From Flavobacteriaceae bacterium (lineage in GTDB: Bacteria; Bacteroidota; Bacteroidia; Flavobacteriales; Flavobacteriaceae), in assembly GCA_947453195.1 (NCBI GenBank), contig CANGFO010000017.1, positions 1 to 43,346 on the forward strand: a stretch of DNA of 43,346 bases. Direction: 5' to 3'. The notes under the pieces were generated by a model, which was not told the DNA's origin, did not search any database, and saw nothing but the letters and a program-made list of their open reading frames with translations. How positions within the stretch are numbered: the stretch's first letter is position 1; each line of letters opens with the position of its first letter. This document shows positions 1-8,533 of the stretch, piece by piece. The position numbers and the translations under genes are program-made.

Positions 1-746
1 CAAGTAGTGCAGTTTCACCATATACTAGTGCAATTTTCTCAAATTGTACAATGGTTGGACCTACTTACAGATTAAGTTTGCCAAATGGAGGAACATTAGC
101 TTCAGGTTATAAAAGAGCAGCACGTTTAAGAAGAAATACCCAATTAAAAGTTATAAACTCATTGTTTATGGATTATTTAGAAGGTCTTCACATTGACGGT
201 GCTACAACAGAAGCAAATGCTACAGCAGGTTCATTAAAATGGAAAAACAACATTTTAGCGGGAATTGCTACACCAGCAAAGACTTTACAAGTAAATACAG
301 GATCTACATTTGATATTACAACTTGGTATAATGCAAACAACAATACTACAGTAACTGCAAGTGCAGGAATATTAATTAATCCTTATGATGCAACAAATGC
401 AACTACATATACAGGATTAGATTACAGACCAGCTGTGGGTTCAATTGCTGCTACAGGAGCTGACTTCAATTTAGCAAATGATACATTTGCAACAGAAGCA
501 GAAATGAACTTAGTAATTGCTCCAAATCCTTTTGGAAACAATTTCAAATTGTATTTAACTTCTCCTTCTTCAGAGGATGTTAATGTAGGTGTTTACGATA
601 TGACAGGAAGATTAATTGAAATGAAAAAAGTTGAATTCTTGAATATTAACAATCAAGAGTTTGGTAACGAATACAATTCAGGAGTATATATTGTAGTAGT
701 TAAACAAGGTGATTTCTCTAAATCATTCCACATCATTAAAAAATAG
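1..746 (+). CDS. T9SS type A sorting-domain protein, 3' part (5' end outside window)
   Basis: The reading frame is open from the first bases of the window (frame of base 3) to a TAG at 744-746, so the gene begins upstream and the ATG at 51 is only an internal methionine. The visible part has short beta-rich repeats such as FSNCTMVGP and VINSLFMDYLEGLHIDG, which resemble turns of a parallel beta-helix, followed by a variable Thr/Asn/Ala-rich stretch. The last ~75 residues form a Por secretion (type IX) C-terminal sorting domain: APNPFGNNFKLYL, then YDMTGRLIEMK, then GVYIVVVKQG and a basic end. The protein is therefore probably exported through the outer membrane and either attached or released. 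Function of the mature part is unknown. The sorting domain is clear; the beta-helix reading is an inference. Confidence 0.85.
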   Translation, partial: SSAVSPYTSAIFSNCTMVGPTYRLSLPNGGTLASGYKRAARLRRNTQLKVINSLFMDYLEGLHIDGATTEANATAGSLKWKNNILAGIATPAKTLQVNTGSTFDITTWYNANNNTTVTASAGILINPYDATNATTYTGLDYRPAVGSIAATGADFNLANDTFATEAEMNLVIAPNPFGNNFKLYLTSPSSEDVNVGVYDMTGRLIEMKKVEFLNINNQEFGNEYNSGVYIVVVKQGDFSKSFHIIKK

Positions 747-768
747 TTAATAGGTTTTTAGTAAATTT

Positions 769-803
769 AAAAAGGCCTCATGTAATTTCATGGGGCCTTT
801 TTT
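769..803 (+). terminator. Intrinsic terminator after the T9SS gene
   Basis: Stem AAAAAGGCC (769-777) pairs with GGCCTTTTT (794-802), extended by a CATG/CATG inner stem with a six-base loop, and ends in a T run. It lies 23 bases after the stop codon. Confidence 0.85.
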
Positions 804-836
804 ATTGATAAACTAAATGAATTTATATAATAAGTA

Positions 837-880
837 ATAACATAAGGGTCTCATGAAATTTCATGAGACCCTTATGTTAT
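837..880. terminator. Perfect 44-base palindrome, probable bidirectional terminator
   Basis: Bases 837-880 are fully self-complementary, centred on GAAATTTC. It sits between two convergent genes and carries AAGGG/CCCTT outer arms. Its core (CTCATG-AATTTCATG) resembles that of the neighbouring terminator at 769-803. Confidence 0.7.
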
Positions 881-913
881 GTATTAAATAAAAACTATAT
901 TTTATTAATCAAT

Positions 914-1684
914 TTAAAGTTTAATAAACTTTTTGGTTATTTTATTTTTTGAATTCGATATTTCTAAAATATATAAGCCTTTATTTAAATAGGAAACATC
1001 TAGTGAAATAGGTAAATTAATGTTTTGTATAGGATTAGAAAATATCAATTGCCCCATTGCATTATATACACTTAGTTTTTCAATTTCTATCAAGCTATTA
1101 GATAGTAAAGAAATAGATTTTGAAGTTGGATTTGGGAATAAGTTTATTGTATTTAATTCCTTATCGATCGAATTTGAACTTAATTCTGTGAATGTTAAAT
1201 TTTGAATACCGAAATAATCACAATGCGAAAAAAGAATTGCAGGATCATCACAAGCAAATGCCCATATAATATTCATAGAATTTAATGCTGAAGAAAAACT
1301 ATAATCTGTGGGATCATTAGAAATATAATCTCGTGTAATTGATATTGTTCTTGTGGCATTATTCACTACATCACTTAGTAAAGCCCAATTATTCTCTAAA
1401 TCAATAATTGGCGCATTATGTCCTCCCTGTAATTGTGCATCGTAAAAAATATTATCTTTATACAATAAACAATCTGAAACGCACATGCAATCAGTATTAA
1501 GACTTATAGAAAACCATTTAGATGCAGGTCCAGAAATTGTTGCAGTAACTTTAGAGGTAGTATCATTTAAATCAATTTGAACAGCCATTTCACCCGAACC
1601 TAAAGGGGTTAACCCAGTTGTTCTAATTTGTGCATTAGCAAAATTTAATATTAAAAATAAGCATAAGGTATATTTGTTTTTCAT
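914..1684 (-). CDS. DOMON-like secreted protein with T9SS sorting domain
   Basis: 256 residues. An N-terminal signal peptide (MKNKYTLCLFLILNFANAQ) is followed by a ~150-residue beta domain. Its layout (WFSISLNT, a Cys-rich CMCVSDC turn, TRTISITR, DYSF, then IIWAFACDDP, SHCDYFG) resembles the DOMON family, which binds haem or sugars in other proteins. The last ~75 residues are a type IX sorting domain (LFPNPTSKSISLL, YNAMGQLIF, GLYILEI, ending KKFIKL). The product should thus be exported and displayed or released. The His/Met-type haem ligands of cytochrome DOMON proteins cannot be assigned with confidence. The gene stands alone, convergent with the preceding T9SS gene. The export signal is secure; the DOMON assignment is moderately sure. 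Confidence 0.8.
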   Translation of the reverse strand: MKNKYTLCLFLILNFANAQIRTTGLTPLGSGEMAVQIDLNDTTSKVTATISGPASKWFSISLNTDCMCVSDCLLYKDNIFYDAQLQGGHNAPIIDLENNWALLSDVVNNATRTISITRDYISNDPTDYSFSSALNSMNIIWAFACDDPAILFSHCDYFGIQNLTFTELSSNSIDKELNTINLFPNPTSKSISLLSNSLIEIEKLSVYNAMGQLIFSNPIQNINLPISLDVSYLNKGLYILEISNSKNKITKKFIKL

Positions 1685-1767
1685 AGTCTAATATAATCTA
1701 TTGTAAAGATTATAAATATATTAAATTCTTGTTTTTAAAATGTTACATTAATGTTATTATATTATTT

Positions 1768-1775
1768 TACCTTTG
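1768..1775 (+). promoter_or_regulatory. -7 promoter element of the two-component operon
   Basis: TACCTTTG fits the Bacteroidetes TAnnTTTG element, about 60 bases upstream of the response regulator start. No clear TTG is found at the usual distance, so this is tentative. Confidence 0.4.
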
Positions 1776-1834
1776 ATAATATCTAATGTTTTATAGTATC
1801 TTTACATTCACACAACAAAACCTATTTTGTTATT

Positions 1835-2521
1835 ATGAAAAAAAAAGACATCAAAATATTATTGGTAGATGACGAACCAGATATTTTAGAAATTGTGGGT
1901 TATAATCTTTCTCAAGAAGGATATAATATTGTTACAGCTTCTAATGGTAAAGATGCCATTGCAGTTGCCAAAAAAGAACACCCACAATTAATTATTATGG
2001 ATGTGATGATGCCGGAAATGGACGGAATGGAAGCTTGTGAAAATATAAGAAAAATACCAGAATTAAGTAATACTTTAATTACATTTTTAACCGCTAGAAG
2101 TGAAGATTATTCCCAAGTAGCAGGATTTGAAGCAGGGGCAGATGATTATATATCCAAACCAATAAAACCAAAATTATTGGTAAGTAAAGTGAAAGCACTA
2201 TTAAGAAGACTTAAAGGTGACGACAATAAAAATCCTGAGACAATAACTGTAGGTTCTATTGTAATTAATAGAGAAGAATATAAAATCATTAAGGACAATA
2301 TTGAAATTGTTCTACCTCGAAAAGAATTTGAATTATTTTATTTGTTAGCGTCTAAACCTGGAAAAGTCTTTAAAAGAGAAGAGATTTTAGACAAAATTTG
2401 GGGTAATGATGTAATTGTTGGAGGAAGAACAATTGATGTTCATATTCGAAAATTACGCGAAAAAATTGGTGATGAATATTTCAAAACAACCAAAGGTGTT
2501 GGTTATAAATTTGAATTGTAA
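1835..2521 (+). CDS. PhoB/OmpR-family response regulator
   Basis: 228 residues. The receiver domain (1-120) has the acidic pair DD at 12-13, the phospho-acceptor Asp56 in IIMDVMMPEMDG, the conserved Thr/Lys region (TARSEDY, YISKPI). It is followed by an OmpR-type winged helix (about 130-228) with LPRKEFELFYLL, VGGRTIDVHIRKLR and the closing KGVGYKF. It should bind DNA when phosphorylated by the kinase encoded 34 bases downstream. The sequence is closest in feel to PhoB/PhoP-type regulators, but no phosphate genes are nearby, so the stimulus is not known. Confidence 0.95.
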   Translation: MKKKDIKILLVDDEPDILEIVGYNLSQEGYNIVTASNGKDAIAVAKKEHPQLIIMDVMMPEMDGMEACENIRKIPELSNTLITFLTARSEDYSQVAGFEAGADDYISKPIKPKLLVSKVKALLRRLKGDDNKNPETITVGSIVINREEYKIIKDNIEIVLPRKEFELFYLLASKPGKVFKREEILDKIWGNDVIVGGRTIDVHIRKLREKIGDEYFKTTKGVGYKFEL

Positions 2522-2555
2522 ATCACAACAATACTTTAATTTCACACACTATTAA

Positions 2556-3599
2556 ATGTCTTTAAGTTTTAAAAAAACCTATACTTTTGCTGTAGTTTCC
2601 ACTTCGTATATTACACTTTTTTCTACAGCATTAGTTGTAATATTATCATTGCTTTTTTCGGTTTTATCATGGCAATTTTGCCTCTCATTTTCTGTTGCTG
2701 TTGCGTTTTTCTCTTTTTTTGTTATACAATACAGAGTAGAACATTTTATTTACAGAAGGGTTAAAAAAATCTATGACGATGTTTCGCTTTTAGATTCTAC
2801 CACATTTAGTTCACAATCGATTACCACCGATATGGCAACGTTAACTCGTGAAGTTAAAAAGTTTGCTACCGATAAAAAAATAGAAATCGAAAATTTAAAA
2901 GTGCGAGAAGAATACCGTAGAGAATTTATGGGAAATATCTCACACGAATTAAAGACCCCATTATTTACTGTTCAAGGCTATCTTTCTACTTTGTTAGATG
3001 GTGCAATGAAAGACAAAGCATTGCAAAAAAAATATATTGAAAGAGCCGAAAAAGGAGTAGAGCGACTTATTTATATTGTTGAAGATTTAGACATGATTTC
3101 TAAATTAGAAATGGGCGAATTAAATTTAGAAAAGTCCAATTTTAATATTGTTGAGTTAATTCAGAATGTATTCGATTTATTAGAAATGAATGCAGACAAC
3201 AAGAATATCATTTTAATGTTTGATCGAAAATACAGTAAATCAATTAAGGTATTTGCAGACCAAGAAAAAATTCAACAAGTTGTAACTAATTTAATTACGA
3301 ATTCAATTAAATACGGAAAAGAAAATGGAACTACCGAAGTGGTTATTGAAGATTTAATTGAAAATAAAATTATTGTTAGAGTAAAAGACAATGGTGAAGG
3401 AATTGAACAACATAACATTCCAAGGCTTTTTGAACGATTTTTTAGAGTTGATAAAAGTGGTTCAAGAAGTGAAGGAGGTTCTGGTTTGGGACTTTCTATT
3501 GTAAAACATATTATTGAAGGACACAACGAAAAAATCTACGTAGAAAGCATGTTTAATAAAGGATCAGAGTTTTCTTTCACCCTTGAAAAGGCTGAATAA
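2556..3599 (+). CDS. PhoR-type sensor histidine kinase
   Basis: 347 residues. Two closely spaced hydrophobic segments (about 10-33 and 37-55) anchor it in the inner membrane with almost no periplasmic loop, so sensing is probably within the membrane or via partner proteins. The dimerisation domain carries His130 in GNISHELKTP. The ATPase domain shows the N box (NLITNSIKYG), the G1 box (VKDNGEGI), the F box (ERFFRVD) and the G2 box (GSGLGLSIVKHI). It follows the response regulator by 34 bases and is almost certainly its partner. Its last 36 bases overlap the 3' end of the convergent glycosyltransferase gene. Confidence 0.95.
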   Translation: MSLSFKKTYTFAVVSTSYITLFSTALVVILSLLFSVLSWQFCLSFSVAVAFFSFFVIQYRVEHFIYRRVKKIYDDVSLLDSTTFSSQSITTDMATLTREVKKFATDKKIEIENLKVREEYRREFMGNISHELKTPLFTVQGYLSTLLDGAMKDKALQKKYIERAEKGVERLIYIVEDLDMISKLEMGELNLEKSNFNIVELIQNVFDLLEMNADNKNIILMFDRKYSKSIKVFADQEKIQQVVTNLITNSIKYGKENGTTEVVIEDLIENKIIVRVKDNGEGIEQHNIPRLFERFFRVDKSGSRSEGGSGLGLSIVKHIIEGHNEKIYVESMFNKGSEFSFTLEKAE

Positions 3600-4628
3600 A
3601 TCTTCCCAATTTACTTCTGAATCAATTTCAGGAAGTCCACTAAACAAATCAACAGTTTCTAAATCTTTTATTGTAAAATTATCTTGTGTTGCCGTAGGAA
3701 CTAATCCGTCTTCTGCTAATTGTATTGCCAAGTATTCTTGCTCAAATTGACCCGGAGTTGGAATAAAAAAAGCTTTCTTCTTTAATTTTGCCAAATCCAT
3801 AACTGTAGTATATCCGGAGCGCGAAAGCACCATTTCACTTTCGTTAATGGTTTTCTCCAATTGCGATGATTGCATATAATTGTAAACGGAAATAGAACCA
3901 ATTTGCTCCATTTTTTGTTCGGCTTCCACTTTTCCTTTAATAAATACGACCTTCTTTGGGTAGTCATTAAATTCTAAAAGTAATTTTTCTTCTAGCATGG
4001 TTCTTTGTGGCTCTGGTCCAGACAACAATACCATAACATCAAACTGTTTTTTTAATTTTTTATAGTTTAGTCTACTCAACACCCCCAAATATTTAATATT
4101 TAAAGAGCTATTTTCTAAATGGCCTAATTTTCCAGATAAATTTGGAGGTCCCTCGGCATCCGGAACCCAACATTCTTTATATTTTTTAATGATATAATTA
4201 TGAAATTTACTGGTTAGCCAAGTAGTAGTTCCCGACATAACTGTTAGTTGGTGTGTAATAAATACGGAAGGGACTTTTTTAGTAAATAAACCAAGGCGAT
4301 TATCCGAAATTACTCCGCTTAAATCATATTCTTTAACCCATTGATTTAATAATTTATTTTCGGATAAAATGGCCTTAATTGTTCTTGGGCTATTTTTAAT
4401 TAATTTCCATTTAAAGTTATCTCCTTTTTTTGCATATTGAATATTATAGGAGGGCAACTCTAAAGCAACCAAATCGGGAAATTCTTTTTTTAGCAAAGCC
4501 AATGCAACTCCGTCAGAAGCAATTATTGGTGTAAACCCATTTTTTTGTAATTCCTGAATAATAGGAACACAACGTGTTGCGTGGCCTAAGCCCCAGTTTA
4601 ATGGTGCAACCAAAATTGTTTTACTCAT
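3564..4628 (-). CDS. Glycosyltransferase, GT28/MurG-like fold
   Basis: 354 residues. It starts with the GT28 N-terminal motif (ILVAPLNWGLGHATRC), where Gly and His contact the acceptor or phosphate in MurG-like enzymes. The C-terminal half shows VLLSGPEPQR and the donor-binding stretch SRSGYTTVMDLAKLKKKAFFIP plus TPGQFEQEYLA, as expected for a nucleotide-sugar binding domain. Substrate is unknown; cell-envelope glycolipid or polysaccharide synthesis is likely. It lies one base downstream of the metallophosphoesterase gene, so the two are co-transcribed. Its end overlaps the convergent kinase gene by 36 bases. Confidence 0.85.
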   Translation of the reverse strand: MSKTILVAPLNWGLGHATRCVPIIQELQKNGFTPIIASDGVALALLKKEFPDLVALELPSYNIQYAKKGDNFKWKLIKNSPRTIKAILSENKLLNQWVKEYDLSGVISDNRLGLFTKKVPSVFITHQLTVMSGTTTWLTSKFHNYIIKKYKECWVPDAEGPPNLSGKLGHLENSSLNIKYLGVLSRLNYKKLKKQFDVMVLLSGPEPQRTMLEEKLLLEFNDYPKKVVFIKGKVEAEQKMEQIGSISVYNYMQSSQLEKTINESEMVLSRSGYTTVMDLAKLKKKAFFIPTPGQFEQEYLAIQLAEDGLVPTATQDNFTIKDLETVDLFSGLPEIDSEVNWEDLFSLFKGERKL

Positions 4629-4629
4629 C

Positions 4630-5454
4630 TTAATTTTTGTTAATTAATGAAATAAATTGATCTGCCAAATTACTTTCTTCATCAAAATCTTCTTCAATTG
4701 GAGTGGTAGTTAATTTTTTTTCATGAGTATATAAACGCCATTCCTTTTTATGGTATTCAAGAGCAGTTAAATTTTCAATCCAATCTCCAGAATTTAAATA
4801 AACTGTTTTTCCTTTCTCATTTTCAACTGTTTCAAATTTTGGCTCATGTATGTGCCCACAAATAACATAATCAAATTTATTTTCAATGGCCAACTCGATA
4901 CAAACGTTTTCAAAGTTAGAAATAAATTTAACAGCCGATTTTACATTGCCTTTTATTTTCTTTGATAACGAATAAGGTTCTTTATTTAATCGAGCTAAAA
5001 TCCAATTTATAAAGCGATTTAGCAGTATTAACATGTCATATCCCCACCCTCCAAGTTTGGCTAACCATTTAGCATGATTAATTGAAGCATCAAATACATC
5101 GCCATGAAAAATCCATACTTTTTTATCGTCTAATTCTAAAACCAATTTGTTTAATAAACTAATATTTCCAAGTTTTAAATCGGTAAATTTTCTCAAAAAC
5201 TCATCGTGATTTCCTGTTATATAATAGACCTTTGTTCCTTTAGAGCTTAAAGAAATTATTTTTTTGATTACTTTTAAATGACTTTTTGGGAAATACGATT
5301 TTCTAAATTGCCAAATATCAATGATATCTCCATTTAGAATTAATGTTTTTGGCTTTATTTGAGATAAATATTCTAATAATTCCTTGGCATGGCATCCATA
5401 AGTACCAAGATGTACATCGGATATTACCACTAATTCAACTTTCCTTTTTTCCAA
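4630..5454 (-). CDS. LpxH-like metallophosphoesterase (UDP-2,3-diacylglucosamine diphosphatase family)
   Basis: 274 residues. All calcineurin-type metal motifs are present in order: ISDVHLGTYG, LNGDIIDIW, ITGNHDEF, FHGDVFD, and CGHIHEP. The IDIW and the long middle insertion with hydrophobic residues (GWGYDMLILLNRFINWIL) match LpxH-type enzymes, which cut UDP-diacylglucosamine to lipid X at the membrane face during lipid A synthesis. The extra helix may dip into the membrane. It is first in a two-gene unit with the downstream glycosyltransferase, which supports an envelope lipid role. The true substrate is not proven, since Bacteroidetes often carry several such paralogues. Confidence 0.85.
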   Translation of the reverse strand: MEKRKVELVVISDVHLGTYGCHAKELLEYLSQIKPKTLILNGDIIDIWQFRKSYFPKSHLKVIKKIISLSSKGTKVYYITGNHDEFLRKFTDLKLGNISLLNKLVLELDDKKVWIFHGDVFDASINHAKWLAKLGGWGYDMLILLNRFINWILARLNKEPYSLSKKIKGNVKSAVKFISNFENVCIELAIENKFDYVICGHIHEPKFETVENEKGKTVYLNSGDWIENLTALEYHKKEWRLYTHEKKLTTTPIEEDFDEESNLADQFISLINKN

Positions 5455-5547
5455 GTTTAATTGTTTTCTACAAATTAAGCGATGTTGTTTTTTGTTAAGG
5501 TTATTTTAACATTAATAAAAGTTTAATAGTGTTACCTTTTAATTCCT

Positions 5548-5555
5548 TAGTTTTG
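5548..5555 (+). promoter_or_regulatory. -7 promoter element of trmB
   Basis: TAGTTTTG fits TAnnTTTG and lies 48 bases before the trmB GTG start. The upstream -33 element is not clear. Confidence 0.45.
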
Positions 5556-5603
5556 TTCTCTTAAAACTAAGGTAATCCGAATAAAGTAAATAGTAATTCA
5601 ATC

Positions 5604-6278
5604 GTGGGAAGTAAAAATAAGCTTAAAAGATTTAGAGAAAACGAAACATTCCAGAATGTTTTTCAGCCAACAAGAGAAGAAGTCGTGAGTAATAATTTTC
5701 AGTATAAAGGAAAATGGAACTCTGATTTTTTTAAAAATCAAAATCCAATAATTATAGAATTGGGTTGCGGTAAAGGAGAATATTCTGTTGGATTGGCTGA
5801 GCACAACCCAGACAAAAATTTTGTAGGGATAGATATTAAAGGAGCGCGTTTTTGGCGTGGTGCAAAAACTGCCGTTGATGAAGGCATGCACAATGTAGCG
5901 TTTGTTAGAACTCAAATTGAATTGGTTAATCATATTTTTGCCGATGGTGAAGTAGATGAAATTTGGATTACTTTTCCAGATCCTCAAATAAAATACAAAC
6001 GAACCAAACACCGAATGACCAACTCCGAATTTCTTAAAATGTACAAGAAAATTCTCAAGCCAACAGGAGTGGTTAATTTAAAAACCGATTCCGAATTTAT
6101 GCACGGATACACCCTAGGTTTATTGCACGGAGAAGGCCACGAGGTTGAATATGCAAATCATAATGTATATAAAAATGAAGGCGCTCCAAAGGAAGTGACA
6201 AGCATTCAAACATTTTATGAAAAGCAATATTTAGAAATTAATAAAGCAATTACGTATATTCGTTTTAAAATTAAATAG
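5604..6278 (+). CDS. trmB: tRNA (guanine-N7)-methyltransferase TrmB
   Basis: 224 residues, with a GTG start. The Rossmann SAM site is seen as IELGCGKGEYS (about 51-61) and FVGIDIKGAR. The tRNA-binding/catalytic motif DEIWITFPDPQIKYKRTKHR is typical of TrmB, as is FLKMYKKILKPTG. The enzyme makes m7G46 in tRNAs in the cytoplasm using S-adenosylmethionine. Length is normal for the family. The next gene starts on the base after its stop codon, so translation is probably coupled. Confidence 0.95.
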   Translation: MGSKNKLKRFRENETFQNVFQPTREEVVSNNFQYKGKWNSDFFKNQNPIIIELGCGKGEYSVGLAEHNPDKNFVGIDIKGARFWRGAKTAVDEGMHNVAFVRTQIELVNHIFADGEVDEIWITFPDPQIKYKRTKHRMTNSEFLKMYKKILKPTGVVNLKTDSEFMHGYTLGLLHGEGHEVEYANHNVYKNEGAPKEVTSIQTFYEKQYLEINKAITYIRFKIK

Positions 6279-6923
6279 ATGCCAATTTTTCTTCCGTTTA
6301 TATTTGGTCTTATTGCCGCTGTAGTTGGAATTATTCCCCCCGGGCTAATCAATTTAACTGCTGCTAAAATTAGCCTTATTGATGGAAAAAATAATGCGTT
6401 GAAGTTTGTGTTTGGAGCTTTAGTTGTAATTTTTTTGCAAACGTACATCTCTGTTTTCTTTGCTCAATATATTAATAGCCATCAATCAATTGTAATTTTA
6501 TTACGAGAAATAGGTCTTATAATATTTATTGCATTGTCTATATATTTTCTAAGATTTGCCAAAAAACCCTCAGTTTCTTCCGAAGCACCACTAGTTATTA
6601 AAAATAAACGCAACCGATTTTTGGTTGGAATGTTTATATCTGCAATTAACTTTTTCCCAATTCCTTATTATGTTTTAATAAGCATCACTTTGGCAAGTTA
6701 CAAGCTCTTTAGTTTTGAGTTATTACAAGAGTTTTTATTTGTTTTTGGAGTACTATTAGGGTCCAGTATGGTCTTTTATTTATATGTAGAATTCTTTAAT
6801 AAAATGAAAAATAAAGCCGATTATTTTATTGCTAATATGAATAAAATAATAGGTACCATTACCGGAATTGTAGCTCTAATTACCTTAATTAATCTTTTGA
6901 AATTATACTTTAATGGAAGATAA
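6279..6923 (+). CDS. LysE-family membrane exporter
   Basis: 214 residues with about six hydrophobic helices. The N-terminus has the LysE/RhtB-like PPGLINLTAAKISLIDGKNNALKFVFGA (shown in parts: PPGLINLTAAK, then GKNNALKFVFGA), and the second half starts near FLVGMFISAINFFPIPYYV. Members export amino acids or other small metabolites; substrate here cannot be told. The ATG directly follows the trmB stop, and the 3' end overlaps the alkyltransferase-like gene by 11 bases, so the three genes form one operon. Confidence 0.8.
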   Translation: MPIFLPFIFGLIAAVVGIIPPGLINLTAAKISLIDGKNNALKFVFGALVVIFLQTYISVFFAQYINSHQSIVILLREIGLIIFIALSIYFLRFAKKPSVSSEAPLVIKNKRNRFLVGMFISAINFFPIPYYVLISITLASYKLFSFELLQEFLFVFGVLLGSSMVFYLYVEFFNKMKNKADYFIANMNKIIGTITGIVALITLINLLKLYFNGR

Positions 6924-7245
6924 TTTTTTTGAAAGAGTCTACGCCATTGCCAAACAAATTCCCGAAGGTAGAGTTACTTCTTATGGTGCTATTGCCAAAG
7001 CCTTAGGCACGGCAAGATCTGCTAGAATGGTGGGTTGGGCAATGAATGCTTCCCGTAATAGAGCCGATGTTCCGGCGCATAGAGTGGTTAATAGAAAAGG
7101 ATTACTTTCAGGGAAACACCATTTTCAAGGCGCCAATTTAATGCAACAACTTCTAGAAAATGAAGGTATTAAAGTTGAAAATAACCAGATTTTAGATTTT
7201 GAATTGGTTTATTGGGAGCCAAAAGTGGAGGACTTCAGAAAATAA
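6913..7245 (+). CDS. Alkyltransferase-like (ATL) DNA-binding protein, MGMT family without the active Cys
   Basis: 110 residues, the size of the MGMT C-terminal DNA-binding domain. The helix-turn-helix is IPEGRVTSYGAIAKALG, and the Arg-finger region is MNASRNRADVP. The alkyl-acceptor motif PCHRV of true O6-alkylguanine transferases is PAHRV here (residues 54-58), so the protein cannot accept an alkyl group. ATL proteins bind O6-alkylguanine, flip it out and hand the lesion to nucleotide excision repair. The start overlaps the LysE-type gene by 11 bases. Confidence 0.9.
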   Translation: MEDNFFERVYAIAKQIPEGRVTSYGAIAKALGTARSARMVGWAMNASRNRADVPAHRVVNRKGLLSGKHHFQGANLMQQLLENEGIKVENNQILDFELVYWEPKVEDFRK

Positions 7246-7307
7246 CGTTTCACTATTTTCCTAAGAAAACTTTATTCACTTATCTCTTTTACTTTTAAAC
7301 TTCTTAC

Positions 7308-7315
7308 TATCTTTG
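7308..7315 (+). promoter_or_regulatory. -7 promoter element of the Fe-S operon
   Basis: TATCTTTG fits TAnnTTTG, 53 bases before the Mrp start. No clear -33 TTG is seen. Confidence 0.45.
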
Positions 7316-7368
7316 TAATCCAAATTCAGTCCGATTAATTACGACCGATTTGTTATAAAATATCGAAA

Positions 7369-8499
7369 ATGAAACTAGATAGAAAAGAAATCCTTAAAGC
7401 GTTAGAAACCATTACTATTGCTGGCGAAGGAAAAAACATGGTTGAAAGTGGTGCAGTAAAAAATGTAATCACTTTTGGAGATGAGGTAGTAGTAGATTTA
7501 GTGCTTTCTACTCCGGCAATGCACATTAAAAAGCGCGCCGAAGACGATATTAAAAAATTAATTCACGAGCAATTTTCTAAAGATGCTGTAGTGAAAGTAA
7601 ATATTAAAATAGAAGCTAAAGAAAATCCAAACGAAATTAAAGGGAAATCCATCCCTGGGATAAGTAATGTGATTGCAGTTGCTTCAGGAAAAGGTGGAGT
7701 TGGAAAATCAACTATTACTGCAAATCTAGCCGTTTCTTTAGCTAAAATGGGTTTTAAAGTTGGTGTTTTAGATGCCGATATTTATGGTCCAAGTATGCCC
7801 ATCATGTTTGATGTTGAAAATGAAAAACCAATTTCTATCGATGTTGATGGCAAATCAAAAATGAAACCTATTGAAAGTTACGAAATTAAATTACTTTCAA
7901 TCGGATTTTTCACTTCCCCAAGTCAAGCGGTAATTTGGAGAGGACCGATGGCAGCCAAAGCATTAAACCAAATGATTTTTGATGCCGATTGGGGAGATTT
8001 AGATTTTATGTTAATCGATTTACCTCCAGGAACAGGAGATATACATTTATCGATCATGCAGTCTATGCCAATTACTGGTGCTGTTATTGTTAGCACACCT
8101 CAGGCTGTTGCTTTGGCAGATGCTAGAAAAGGAATTTCCATGTTCTTGTCTGAAAGTATTAATGTTCCAGTTCTAGGAATTATAGAAAACATGGCCTATT
8201 TCACGCCGCAAGAATTGCCTGAAAATAAATATTATATTTTCGGAAAAGAAGGTGCTAAAAACCTGGCAGAAGATTTACAAGTACCTTTCCTAGGAGAAGT
8301 TCCTATAGTTCAAAGTATTCGTGAAGCCGGTGATTATGGTCGTCCAGCAGCTTTACAAACCGATTCTCCTTTGGAAATTGTGTTTGAAGAAATTGCAAGA
8401 AATGTGGTGCAAGAAACGGTAAAAAGAAATGAAAACTTGGCTCCTACCGAAGCAATAAAAATAACAACAATGGCAGGATGTTCTGCTGTGAAAAAATAG
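7369..8499 (+). CDS. mrp: Mrp/ApbC-family P-loop ATPase, putative Fe-S cluster carrier
   Basis: 376 residues. An N-terminal MIP18/DUF59 domain (1-85) precedes the deviant Walker A ATPase (SGKGGVGKSTITANLAVSL, about residues 105-123), Walker A' (VLDADIYGPS), switch (LIDLPPGTGD) and IENMAYF motifs. These proteins load or carry [4Fe-4S] clusters. The CxxC pair that follows the IENM motif in E. coli Mrp is absent: that stretch is TPQELPENKYYIFG, and the only Cys in the whole protein is near the C-terminus (MAGCSAVKK). It is first in an operon with Nfu, a ferredoxin reductase and a ferredoxin, which supports an Fe-S role. Confidence 0.92.
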   Translation: MKLDRKEILKALETITIAGEGKNMVESGAVKNVITFGDEVVVDLVLSTPAMHIKKRAEDDIKKLIHEQFSKDAVVKVNIKIEAKENPNEIKGKSIPGISNVIAVASGKGGVGKSTITANLAVSLAKMGFKVGVLDADIYGPSMPIMFDVENEKPISIDVDGKSKMKPIESYEIKLLSIGFFTSPSQAVIWRGPMAAKALNQMIFDADWGDLDFMLIDLPPGTGDIHLSIMQSMPITGAVIVSTPQAVALADARKGISMFLSESINVPVLGIIENMAYFTPQELPENKYYIFGKEGAKNLAEDLQVPFLGEVPIVQSIREAGDYGRPAALQTDSPLEIVFEEIARNVVQETVKRNENLAPTEAIKITTMAGCSAVKK

Positions 8500-8533
8500 A
8501 AATCCCAGTCTAATTATCTAATTCGAATATAGT

